A stretch of 64,000 bases of DNA from Hexactinellida sp. DTS-2022. Taxonomy: Eukaryota > Porifera > Hexactinellida. The notes under the pieces are model-generated. The model was not told the DNA's origin and ran no database searches. It saw only the letters and a list, made by a program, of their open reading frames with translations. Shown piece by piece: positions 30,107 through 40,763 of this stretch. The translations under genes and the position numbers were made by a program. Numbering within the stretch: position 1 is the first letter of the stretch; the number at the start of each line of letters is the position of its first letter. The stretch spans positions 3,906,001 to 3,970,000 of the forward strand of contig JAPNXP010000005.1 of the NCBI GenBank assembly GCA_028753945.1, written 5' to 3'.

Positions 30107-31391
30107 AAAATCCAAAATTGCAGCCTGTGCCGACGCATGTTCCTTTGGTGGAACTATATTTTGGTGGTGGTTTATTGATAGTGCCTCCAAAGGAACATGC
30201 TGTCGGCACAGGCTGCAATTTTGGATTTTTTTTTCGCCAAGTCATCATCACTATGAAGGTGTTAAATAATTTCAGAGAGGTGTTTCGGAAGGCAACGACC
30301 CTTAGTGAGTTGGAAGTTTCGTTTTAGCTCACTTCATTTAAGAGGTATTCAAGTTTTCAGTCAATGTAATAGGTGATGAGTTACCATTTTTTATGTGCGT
30401 GTTGGCTCATCACCCAAATCCAACCTACCCATTTGAATTATATAATTCACAAAATTGTAAAAACATATTTTTTTGACGATGTCATCATCACCTCAAGGTG
30501 TCAAGACCCATTTGTAGAGGTGTTACGTGGCATAAGGATCAATTGATAAATTTGAAATCTGTTACTATCTACTATAATCTCTGAGATTTATGATATTTAA
30601 TTGATTAATATATATTATTATTAATATTATTTATAATATAACACCAATTTCAATGTCAACTTACAATTATTAAGTTAAATTATTTTGTCATAAATAATAA
30701 ATTAATTAACTTGGCTATCAAATTTCAATTCCGCACACTCGATGACCCTTAATAAACAAATTGGAAGCATCTATTTAAATCAAATACAGACTGAATTAAT
30801 TATAATTAATTACGTCAGTATATTAGCAGTGCAATAATATTCTCGCAGATGTAAATATAATCACATAATCTGTCGTTGTTATGAAATATATAATCTTAGT
30901 TTTCAATTGGAAAATAGAAGCCTTCTCGATCTCACAAGTTGAATCAATATAATAATCACGAGTCGAAACAATAGAATTTGATTTAACACTTTCAATTGAG
31001 CAGAAGTGTTAGTAAACAAAGGAAATTTGCAACTCTATTGTGGCACAAACTAAGTACAATTTGAAAATTCGTGCACTGTGAAAAGGTGTAGAAATTAATT
31101 CTCTATCGAATGCATATGAATTTAATTTTCGAGTACTATTTATTGTTCCTGTTTCAATATTAAACAGGTGCAAAAATGTGTCCAAAAAAATGTGATAAAA
31201 AATCGTGACCCCAAGTGCACATCTGTAACCCATGAGACACATATCCTGAAATTTTGGGCTCTTAGTTAATAATACTCAGTACTGGTGGAGAGGATACGGA
31301 AGGATAATAATAATAATAATAATAATAATAATATACCAAAGCACTAAGACCAATACTGGGCCACTATACTATAGTATAGTCGGCACAGTAA
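30107..31391. repeat. Segmental duplication, copy 2
   Basis: The partner of 10250-11534. Both copies begin at a hairpin and end inside the palindromic element, so the duplicated piece is bounded by two inverted repeats. Confidence 0.85.
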
Positions 31392-31989
31392 TAATAATAA
31401 TAATAATAATAATAACCAAGGCAGTAAGATTAGAACTGGGCCACTATACTATAGTATAGTCGGCACAGTAATAATAATAATATACTATAGTATAGTCGGC
31501 ACAGTAATAACCAAAGCACTAAGACCAATACTGGGCCACTATACTATAGTATAGTCGGCACAGTAATAAAGGCAGTGATTCTAATACTGGGCCACTATAC
31601 TATAGTATAGTCGGCACAGTAAAAAATAATATTATTAAAGGCAGTAAGATTAGAACTGGGCCACTATACTATAGTATAGTCGGCACAGTAATAAAGGCAG
31701 TGATTCCAATACTGGGCCACTATACTATAGTATAGTCGGCACAGTAATAAAAATAATAAAGGCAGTGATTCCAATACTGGGCCACTATACTATAGTATAG
31801 TCGGCACAGTAATAAAGGCAGTGATTCCAATACTGGGCCACTATACTATAGTATAGTCGGCACAGTAATAATAATAAAGGCAGTGATTCCAATACTGGGC
31901 CAAATACTATAGTATAGTCGGCACAGTAAAAATAATAAAGGCAGTGATTCCAATACTGGGCCACTATACTATAGTATAGTCGGCACAGT
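31335..31989 (-). repeat. Amplified run of the ~55-bp palindromic element
   Basis: About eleven head-to-tail copies (one truncated near 31484, one with a damaged core near 31877-31928). Each ends GGGCC-ACTATACTATAGTATAGT-CGGCACAGT and is separated from the next by ATAA or longer TAA repeats. The 18-bp core is a perfect palindrome. Three 5-prime variants are intermixed: GCACTAAGACCAATAC, GCAGTGATTCCAATAC and GCAGTAAGATTAGAAC. Intermixing points to repeated copying rather than one tandem expansion. Confidence 0.9.
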
Positions 31990-32050
31990 AATAACTAATA
32001 ATATAATTTATTATAAATACATAATGAATGAATGGCATTATACTCTAGAT

Positions 32051-32490
32051 CATGGGTTTTCAACCTGGGGGGCGCGACCCCCAAGGGGGTCGCGAAGGCT
32101 TTATAGGGGGGTCGCGAAAAGTTCCGGAAATTTTACATAAAATCGTTGAAATCTACAGAGATATAAGTCAAAACTTATTTAAATTATCCACATTGATATG
32201 CTTATGATGTGTAGACATTGTGCATGTACTTAAAAATGCAGTGCTGCATGTGTAATGTACATGCAATATTTACGCAATGAGGTTCAGGGATTCGAGATGA
32301 TTTTTATATAGCCTTGTAGTTATTTCATAATTGTCAGAATTTGCTTGAAACTTGAGGTGCATCGATTTAATTAAACAATAGGAATACTTATTACACATTA
32401 ATAAAAACTTTCATATTAACATTGTGGGGGTCGCGAGCTTTTCCACATCTGTAAAAGGGGTCGCATGGTACAAAAGGTTGAAAACCCCTG
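32051..32490. mobile_element. hAT MITE, 440 bp, copy 1
   Basis: The 8-bp target duplication CTCTAGAT lies at 32043-32050 and 32491-32498. The terminal inverted repeats are CATGGGTTTTCAACC and GGTTGAAAACCCCTG, with subterminal GGGGGTCGCGA words. The empty site is present in paralogous units (ATTAAACTCTAGATGGTTTATG near 6586 and 34578). A second copy of the same length lies at 61165-61604 in opposite orientation. Confidence 0.93.
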
Positions 32491-34167
32491 CTCTAGATGG
32501 TTTATGATAGAAACAAACTTCAAATTTATCTACCGTTCCTTGTGACTCGGACCAATTAACAAATGGTTCTTGACGCCATGAGGCGTTGATGACTTGGCGA
32601 AAAAAAATCCAAAATTGCAGCCTGTGCCAACAGCATGTTCCTTTGGAGGCACCATCAATAAAAAACCAACAAAATATAATGCCACCAAAGGAACATGCGT
32701 CGGTACAGGCTGCAATTTTGGATTTTTTTTTATGCGTAGCCACTCCACAAAACAGAGTTTCATTAATTAAGTGCACAAATTTTTAGGATGGGTGTCTCAT
32801 GGGTTACAGATGTGCACCTGGGATTACGATTATTGATTAACAAATTTTGGACACATCTTTAACACCTTTCAAAATTTGTCTGGTCCATAACTCAAAATAT
32901 GTTTTACTAAACCCCCAACTTTATTTCATATTTGGATTCATCTTAAAATTCTACGTCTGTTGGGAGAAGAAAACCTTTAAAAATGGGTTTAATTTTTGCC
33001 ATAAATGGGGGTTGAAATTTCTTTGTTTACTCACACTTCAATTTCTGTGAAAGTGTTAAATCTAATTCCTTTGTTTTAACTTGTAATAATTATATTGATT
33101 TAACTTGTTAAATCCTACTCTATTGATTCAACTAACGATAATTAAATTGATTCAACTTATAAATTCCAGCTGGCTTCTATTTAATTGTAGCATTACTATA
33201 CAATGGATTAAATTAATTAATTTATATAAGGAATTTGTTGACCGTGGATAACATTGCTAAAATACATAACTAATAATTTAATTTATTATCAATAAGTAAT
33301 GAATGAATGGCATTAAACTAAAGATGGTTTATGATAGAACCGTTAAGATTTTACATTCCACAACAACGACAGATTAAGTGATTATATTTATTTCGGCGAG
33401 AATATTCTTGCACAATTATTGTACTGACGTAATTAATTATAATTAATTAATTCTGTATTTAACTTACAGACGGTTCCAATTAGATTATTGGGGTTATCGA
33501 GTGCGCTGAATTCAAATATGATAGTGAAATTAAATTTAAATTAATAATAAATTAAAATAATTGAACTTAATTTATTTTGCTGTACATAATAATGGTGTTA
33601 AATTATTAATTTATTAATTAAATATTTATACTAATTAGCTAAATTTCTTTAATCTCAGAGATGATACAAGATAGAAACAAACTTTCAATTTATCAATTGG
33701 TCCTTATGCCACGTACCACCTATACAAGTGGGTCTTGACACCTTGAGGTGATGATGACATCGTCAAAAAAATGTATTTTTACAATTTTGTGAATTAAATA
33801 ATTCGCATGGGTTGGTTGGAGTTGGGTGAATACCCAACAAGCACTTTAAAAAAAAATCCAAAATTGCAGCTTGTGCCGACAGCATGTTCCTTTGGAGGCA
33901 CTATCAATAAACCACCACCAAAATATAGTGCCACTAAAGGAACATGCGTCGGCACATGCTGCTATTTTGGATTTTATTATTATTTTTATTTCTCCGTAGC
34001 AGGTGCCCTGGCCACACCTGTATACATTAAGGGCTGAAACTTGGCATGTAGTTGCGAGGGACTGCGTTTTGCGGAGGATGGGAGAAGAAAATTGTGAAAA
34101 TTCGTTTAATTTCTGCCATAAATGGGAGTTGACATTCCTTTGTTTACTCAACACTTCAATTACAATA

Positions 34168-34293
34168 CAGGGCCGTAGGAACACGGGCCGCACCAATATT
34201 TTAGGTGCCCGCATCAAAATTCGGGTTATACACTGCGAATCAATTAAGTGACGTCACTTGGCCGCACCAATAATAATTGGCTTACGACGGGCT
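34168..34293. mobile_element. Small GC-richer insertion, possible MITE
   Basis: It splits the common unit motif ACTTCAATTT/CAATAAAACTG. The insert begins CAGGGCCGTAGGAACA and ends CTTACGACGGGCTTG, a weak inverted pair, with CAATA on both sides. It contains the word GGCCGCACCAATA twice and a TGACGTCA palindrome. The superfamily is uncertain. Confidence 0.45.
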
Positions 34294-36069
34294 TGCAATA
34301 AAACTGTGAAATCTAATTCCATTGTTTCAACTTGTAATAATTATATTGATTTAACTTGTTAAATCTTTCACTATTGTTTCAACTTGCGATAATTATATTG
34401 ATTCAACTTATAAATTCCAGCTGGCTTCTATTTAATTATAGTATTACTATACAATGGATTTAAATATAATAATATAATATAAGGAATTTGTTGACTTAAC
34501 TCACTCACCGTGGATAACTTTGCTAAAATAAATAACTAATAATATAATTTATTATCAATACATAATGAATGAATGGCATTAAACTCTAGATGGTTTATGA
34601 TAGAAACAAACTTCAAATTTATCTACATTTCCTTGTGACTCGGACCAATTAACAAATGGTTCTTGATACCCCGAGGCGTTGCTTACTTGGCGAAAAAAAT
34701 CCAAAATTGCAGCCTGTGCCGACAGCATGTTCCTTTGGAGGCACTATCAATAAACCACAATCAAAATAGTGCCACCAAAAGGAATATGCGTCGGCACAGG
34801 CTGCAATTTTGGATTTTTTTTTTTTAATAATATGCTTTTTTGAGATCTATATACTAAAATACATTCCTCCCACATACTGCACCTTATTTTCATTTCAGTA
34901 ACATATAAACTATCGTGATTCTTAACTTTGACTAATTCTGCAAAAACGATCTTGTAAGTCACATATTTGTATTATCTACTGTATTACGATAATGCCACAA
35001 ATGACGAAAAGAAATGCGAGACAGATGCTGCAAAGAACATTGTCGAGATTCAAGCGAGTAACAGGCCAGAGAATCGGCGCTGTCTTCACTTGGGACGGAG
35101 GTATTTGTATTCTAGCAAATGGACCCTTCACTGAATTTATCAATACAAATAAAGATGTGATTTGGAAGTGCCTTGCCAATTGCCCTAATTCTATAGATTC
35201 AATACCAGCGCACGATCTTGAAATGACTGAAAATAGAGAGCGATGTTACCTCATTTAATGTGAGCACATTAAGAAATATAGTATCGTGGATCACTCAAAA
35301 ATCAATAGGTACGTTTCGTTTTGTTATATCATTAATTCCAACTTATTTTACAACTGTTTCTAGGGACGGCTCGATATTTCTGGGGCAGGGAAGATAAGAA
35401 ACCCATTTGGTGGCCAGAAGAGATACCGTTCAAAAACATTGCCCAAAAACTTTTAAAAGAGCATGAGTCATTGAAAACATAAATGCTTATAAAAAATTCA
35501 AACCAATTACTGACTCGCTAAAAACTGGCCCTGTTAATAACACAGAACTACCTTTTCTTGATACAGAACTAACTTGTATTGACAACAGTCAGCATTTATA
35601 ATTCGCTTATGACAACACCGAATTACCATGTATTGACTACACTAACACAGAACTCCAACAATGACTTGGAACTAGTAGATAGTTTTAATGAAACAGGTTT
35701 ACAATCGGTAAATAGTACATCCAATGAATATCAGCTCCAAATCGCTTCAGAAAAAATAAATATTCCAAACGATACATATGACTTGTCATCAAACGATTCT
35801 TATTTCCAAGGTTTATTTACAAGTAATTATACATCTTCCAATCCACTTCTAACTAACGACATTTTATACCAACCTGAGAACACTCCACCACCAAGACCAG
35901 ATTCACATCCCCGTTTTCACGCACGCTGGCTGAACTGGTAAATGTGCGCCCAATTACCCCTTTAATGACAACTGTTAATTCCGTTGATCAAAGAATTAAA
36001 GGAGATTTTATTAAACAGCTTTCCAATAGAAATACCTTTCTAACTGGAGTTTCGCTGAACTTTTTCATG

Positions 36070-36481
36070 GTGAGTTGTTTCTTAATCATGGCATGCATAG
36101 GCGCTGATAGTGCCGATTTGGTCGGGTCCGGACCCGCCCAAATTTTAGAGGAAATCATAAGAAATCGGCGCCTATGGCTCAGAATCTGAGATGGACCCGC
36201 CCAAATTTTAGAGGATATCAAAAGAAATCGGCGCCAATGATGGCATGTATTTGTTTTTTATGAGTATCTATCAATACTTAGGATCTTCTAAAAGAATCAT
36301 ACCCAAATCTACTAGGGTTGCAAGATACGATCTTATCTAAGGTAAATTCAATAAAAGTAAATTAATATTTATTTATGTAAACGATTCTACTAAATGTTTG
36401 ACTAAACAAGAACACTTGCTTGCGCTGCCGCTTATGCGGACGTTTCATGTTTGCTGATCGATATTTTTTTGTAGAAGCAAG
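36070..36481 (+). other. Probable intron of the C48 gene
   Basis: Donor ATG|GTGAGT at 36070. Candidate acceptors are TTTTTTTGTAG (ends 36474) and GAAGCAAG (ends 36481); only the second keeps the phase. Most of the intron's extra length comes from the 144-bp MITE. Confidence 0.5.
36096..36239. mobile_element. hAT micro-MITE, 144 bp, inside the intron
   Basis: The 8-bp target duplication ATGGCATG lies at 36088-36095 and 36240-36247. The termini are CATAGGCGCTGAT and ATCGGCGCCAATG. Internally GACCCGCCCAAATTTTAGAG is duplicated in tandem. It lies 26 bp after the proposed splice donor. Confidence 0.9.
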
Positions 36482-37145
36482 CGCGAATTTATCAAAGCTC
36501 CAGAAAATAGCCTACAGATTCATCACGATGGGAATTTACATTGGGTGTGCTCCAGAAAAACTAGTAACGATATCTATCTATATGATTCAGCATATTCAGG
36601 GCGTACTAGTGAGGGATTAGATATCCAACTGGCACAATTGTATGCCGATAATGAACCCGTCCTCAAAGTTAACGTCATGCCAATGCAGCAACAACGCGGC
36701 GGGGCAGACTGTGGTGTTTTTGTTGCGGCAGTCTGCCTTTCGATAGCTTCTGGAGGTGATCCTGTGAATATTAGATGGCGACAGACTAATATGCGGACAC
36801 ATTTGAGAAAATGCATCGAGAATGAATCTTTGTCACCTTTTCCTACTGTTAGAGTTCCTAAACCACAAGGCATCATGACAGTACCTATAGATGACTTGAT
36901 AAGAATAGAGATTTGGTGCCTTTGTCGGTTACCACAATATGCATTCGCAAACATGGTTGAATATACTAAGTGTACTAAATGGTACCACAAACCATGTGTT
37001 GCATGCTGGTTTTCCAGACACCACTGAACCAGTGCCATCATTCTCATGTCCAATTTGTAACTAAATTTTATCATTTTTGTAGTAGTATATTTTATTAACA
37101 ATATTTTATCATTCAAACATTTAGACTTATTTCCAATTAAACTTT

Positions 37146-40100
37146 TTATATTATTTGTCGGTTTAAAATAGCTAAAAAATATCTTGTAGTAAAGAAAACG
37201 TTCTCTACTCTCATATATGCTATTTGGGTAGAGATACGTCTTAACAAGGAGAAAATCTGTTCACAGGTTTGCGAGATAATTTTCTTGATATGCGTAGTTT
37301 GAATCAACTCCATCGAGTAGGCTACATTGTGGTTCACAGAGTGAAATCTATCAACTAAAAATGTTGTATCACGAAATAGTAGAGGGTCTCTAGAAAAAGA
37401 ATTTCATCAATTGATTAAATTTGCCTAGATTAGAAATTAAATGTTACCTCATTAAACATGTAGTATGCAAATTGCATGCATTATCGTAGATTATAATCCT
37501 TGGAGAATTGCGAAAAATACTGGCTAGCATATTATATACTACAACTGTAGACTCTTGTTCTCTTAAAAGCTGAAAGCCGTAGCAAATTTTGTGTTGGCAT
37601 GTGATGATCAACATCCCTGGAGAGAATCTTCTGTGTTTTGGGTAGATTTTAGAACATTTATGCATTCCCTCCTCCTTTTGAATATTATAAGTTGGTAATC
37701 TATAGAATAACATATGTCCTCAATGAATTCGAATCTGAACACATTTATAAAGATAGCGAATATATCTAACGGCTTAATATTTAATTGAATTTCAAGTTAG
37801 AACGTGATTTAATTATTTTTTAAATAAATAAATAAGAAAATAGATTACCAAGATTATAATGCAAATTATAACATATATCTTGGGAATGTATAATACACAG
37901 GGGTGGTGAATCTGCTGTTAACAGCCATTTTGGCTGTTTGCTGTTAACATCGCTGTAACAGCCATTTTGGCTGTTTGCTGTTAACTTCGTTGGAAATTCG
38001 GAATCATGGTAAATTGTTGAAGTTCATCTATTGAATGAGGGGCATCGGGAATATGTTTTAACGTTCCTACTTCCTAGTGTAACACCGTCCATTATTATTA
38101 TTTCGGGGTTGTCCTTGCAAATAGGACAAATGAAACTTGCTCGATAGTCGATATTAATCATCCTTAGATATGCATTCCATCCTTTTTGGAAAACGTGGTA
38201 CCGATATATATCTTTCTTCCCAAGCCTCTCTTGGATTCTGTTTTTCGCTCTATAAAAAGCAAACTAAAACTAAAATCCTGATGTATTTATTTAAATATTT
38301 AATAGAACAAACCTAGATAACCATGAAGTGTATTTCTAGATGAAGTCATAAATTCACTATATTCATATAGTATGTCATAGTGTAGAAAGTAGCGATTATT
38401 GGTGTTGAGCAGAAGGTAGGACGCACCATCGAAAGATGCTTTACAGTTGCATGGTCCATTGCATACAGACTACAGAGCTATAGACTATAGAATGGTAACA
38501 ACACACAAAAAATATGAGAAGAGTAGCATATTAAAAACCTTTATGATCAGCAAGTTTTATTATAACATTCGCAGTATAAAGGATGATTCCTTTTCTCTCC
38601 AAATGAACATTGTCTTGAATGTTAAATTGATATCCGTGTTCACAAGTTTCTTTTTCTGTAAATAATTCAGTTGGTAAGTTCATAAATTGACATTGTTGTT
38701 GTTGTTTATAGATACTAGTCAATTGTTCGCCAAGAGATAAGGGGATAAGTTGAGTAGATATTATTGAATAATCAATTTCTTCAGGGAAGCTGAGGTTGAA
38801 TCGAAATTACAAGTTGGTAAAAAAGCTTGCAAGTTGCAAGGTATCTGATTTGTTACCCTTTCCAAAAACACGTATCACAGAACCATCTCATCTCTTTATT
38901 GTAATAACAATCAAAAAGTTCATTTTCTACTAGAAAGTTGGTTGATCGATTCAGAATGAAAATTTTATAACCTTTGAAACAATTAGGTTGGCACATATTA
39001 TGATATTCATTGTCTGAACAAAGTGCAAAGGCTTCACAGTGGATGCAATTGTGATCACAACACTTCAAGCATTCTTTAGCAAGATCATCAATAACAACTT
39101 TTCTTTTAGTTAGCGTGATCTTCCCTAAATGATATTCATATTCATATCATTATCTAATCAAAAGATACTTATTATTACATGAAATCAATATAATATACGT
39201 ACCTGTTTTATTGAATTCAAAATCAGCGACTATTGCAAATTGTGAATCACACAGTTTCCAAGACTTTGACTCGACAATCAATAGTGAAGTGTATTGATCC
39301 ATTATAGAAATCGTCAACGTAGATTCCAATTCATCGTCAAGCGAAGACAAATTGAAAATATTGTGGTCTATTCCTAACAAGTAGACGAATAATCAAAAAT
39401 CAAAACCCCTCACAGACGGGATGGGAGTGTGCTTCTTCTGGTTGCACAAGCCGCACCCAATGTTTGATTTAAATATAATTTCAATATTCAAATTTCATTT
39501 CATCTTAATTTAAAATAATTTAATTAATGTTTGAATTGTAAAGATTTCAAATATTAAATTAATTAAAGATTAATTATTACAAACAGAAATAGGATTACGT
39601 GGAGTATTTACGTTACTATTTTGAATAATATAATTTACATCACCATCAAATGTAAAATGTTCCAAGTGTTTTAATTGCACTTGTATGAAAGACAGCTTTA
39701 CTTACAAACAGACTAGCATCATAACAATAGCAGTCATTTTCAAAATGCAGTAGTATGTAATATGTTCTATACTATATTATGATTTATCACTACTATACGT
39801 AGAGTAATTACAATATGGATATGGCTGATTTACATAAAAAACCGTTAATAAAACGTAGAATTTGTTAGCGACCTGTTCTTTTAATTGATATATACTATAA
39901 TAGAAAGAACATCCTTAGGAGAATACAACATTTATATTTTCAATAGCTAATTCGAATTATCAAAGAATCACTGGACCAGAACACAAATTTCGATATAACT
40001 GACGAACAAAGACAAAATGGAGAAATTGGGCTACGAGGTGATCACCTCCAGAAAATTCTCTATTTTCTGTCTAAATTTCAAATCTCTATCCCCAATAATT

Positions 40101-40644
40101 TAGTCAGGCCATCGGTACGGCCGGCCGGTGTAAGCGCGTTATTGGAACCCCAGCGTTTTAGGGACCCCGTCCCAATATCGCTAATGTTTTAAAGCCCAGG
40201 GGGCCCAAAACGCTAGAAATTTAGGGACGGGGGGCCCTAAGACGCTGGGGTTCCATCAGAACGATTTTAGTACTGTGCATTCTTATAGTATAAATTTACT
40301 ATAAAACTATAATTTATAGTACCCTATACTATAAAGTTTTTTACTAGCAGAAGCACACTAAAAGCACAAACACTCCTCGCCCTCAACAGAAAATTCGAAA
40401 TTTGATTAGGCCGCAGTAATTTAAAGTTTCTAGCAGTTGGAACAAATTTTCATTTACCAGACTAACCTGTACTGGAAAAAAATTCTACTTCAGTTGAGAG
40501 CTCATTTAATGCATTATCCTTGCGTTCAATTTGTGAGCTGATGCTTAACTGAGACATTATCGTTTCTTCACTTTCATTATGTTCCGTTCTTTTCCTCTTC
40601 ACTGGGGGAATTGTGATAAATGTTGATTTTAGTCCTTGTGCCAT
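37146..40644 (-). CDS. KDZ-like (Kyakuja-Dileera-Zisupton) transposase, multi-exon
   Basis: Proposed exons in coding order: 40644-40467 (ATG start, KRKR basic patch), 39373-39203, 39124-38857 (Cys-rich: LKCCDHNCIHCEAF, RWFCDTCFW), 38789-38539 (CEHGYQF), about 38455-38310 (CNCKASFDG), about 38265-38024 (FICPICKDNPEIIIMDGVTLG), about 37700-37448 (CSKIYPKHRRFSPG, YDNAC) and 37389-37146 (LVDRFH, SQTCEQIF, MRVENVFFTTRYFLAILN). Phases agree at exons 1/2, 2/3, 3/4 and at 37448/37389. Donors are GTTAGT, GTACGT, GTAACA and GTAACA. YDNAC, DRFH and the CEQ Glu are plausible DDE catalytic residues. It would be a nuclear cut-and-paste transposase. The joins near 38539, 38310 and 38024-37700 are not resolved; the last may hold a break or a further intron. 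It converges on the C48 gene with ends about 80 bp apart. Confidence 0.75.
37914..37985. repeat. Direct/inverted repeat around GTTAACAGCCATTTTGGCTG
   Basis: Two near-tandem copies of TAACAGCCATTTTGGCTGTT, each followed by TGCTGTTAAC. The AGCCATTTTGGCT core is a near-perfect inverted repeat (AGCC...GGCT). It lies in the unresolved intron/exon gap of the transposase gene. Confidence 0.7.
39395..39590. repeat. Dispersed repeat in transposase intron 1
   Basis: ACGGGATGGGAGTGTGCTTC and the following ~180 bp (to AATTGTAAAGATTTCAAATA) recur in the same orientation at about 56712-56915, where an extra ~50 bp is present internally. The family is not recognised. Confidence 0.7.
40143..40255. mobile_element. 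Short foldback MITE-like element
   Basis: Imperfect terminal inverted repeats TGGAACCCCAGCGTTTTAGG and CCTAAGACGCTGGGGTTCCA flank a short GC-rich centre, about 113 bp in all. No target duplication is clear. It lies in intron 1 of the transposase gene. Confidence 0.65.
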
Positions 40645-40763
40645 AAATAACAATAATAATTATCATAGAATGAGTTATAATTACTGATTATTTCATTACT
40701 AACAGTGTTATTTATAATCAGCTGAACAATAATAAATTGTTTAGAATAATTATATAAGCCTAA

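Larger units (their letters stand above)
21568..31989 (-). repeat. Array block IV, units in minus orientation
   Basis: Units are reverse-complemented. Hairpins lie at 21568-21688, 23001-23120, 24449-24571, 25940-26062, 27415-27534, 28908-29028 and 30107-30229. Short palindromic elements occur near 25893-25938 and 28852-28903, with a dense run at 31335-31989. The unit around 24449 matches those around 1428 and 13163 in reverse, including the AAAATTATATGAACTAAATG variant. Confidence 0.9.
31990..34817 (+). repeat. Array block V, plus orientation, right end of array
   Basis: Plus orientation resumes immediately after the palindrome run, at AATAACTAATAATATAATTT. Hairpins lie at 32605-32726, 33853-33975 and 34696-34817. 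The array stops exactly at the outer end of the last hairpin; sequence after the poly-T is unrelated to the units. A 440-bp hAT MITE (32051-32490) and a small GC-richer insertion (about 34168-34293) interrupt it. Confidence 0.88.
34992..37063 (+). pseudogene. NRF1-like DNA-binding + C48 (Ulp1-like) peptidase + PHD-like finger gene, frameshifted
   Basis: First part (34992-35258 and on): MPQMTKRNARQMLQRTLSRF... resembles the start of the NRF1/P3A2/erect-wing DNA-binding domain. After a likely 55-bp intron (GTACGT at 35309, TTTCTAG ending 35363) comes GREDKKPIWWPEEIPFKNI, matching the KPIWWPE-IP signature of that family. A Ser/Thr/Asn-rich stretch follows (35579-35940), then an exon ending at a GTGAGT donor at 36070. 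The next exon (about 36482-37020) has a complete C48 core: His in NLHWV, Asp in YDSAYS, Gln in MPMQQQ, Cys in GGADCGVF. The C-terminus is a PHD-like cluster (WCLCRLP, TKC, WYHKPC, SCPICN). Frames break near 35235, 35930 and 37005, and a stop ends the second exon, so this copy is probably dead. Ulp1-type peptidases are common cargo of animal DNA transposons. The NRF1 assignment rests on short motifs. Confidence 0.65.

Noticed and set aside
229-34817. CRISPR-like array
   Set aside because: Repeats are long hairpins with homologous, not unique, spacers, in a eukaryotic context.
1330-34962. Many ORFs with PKLQPVPTHVPL and PPKEHAVGTGCNFGFF phrases
   Set aside because: They are translations of the hairpin arms and their flanks, appear on both strands and in several frames, and vary with indels. 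They are not proteins.
36574-37116. 180-aa minus-strand ORF
   Set aside because: It is antisense to the C48 peptidase exon, whose plus-strand translation carries a full catalytic core.
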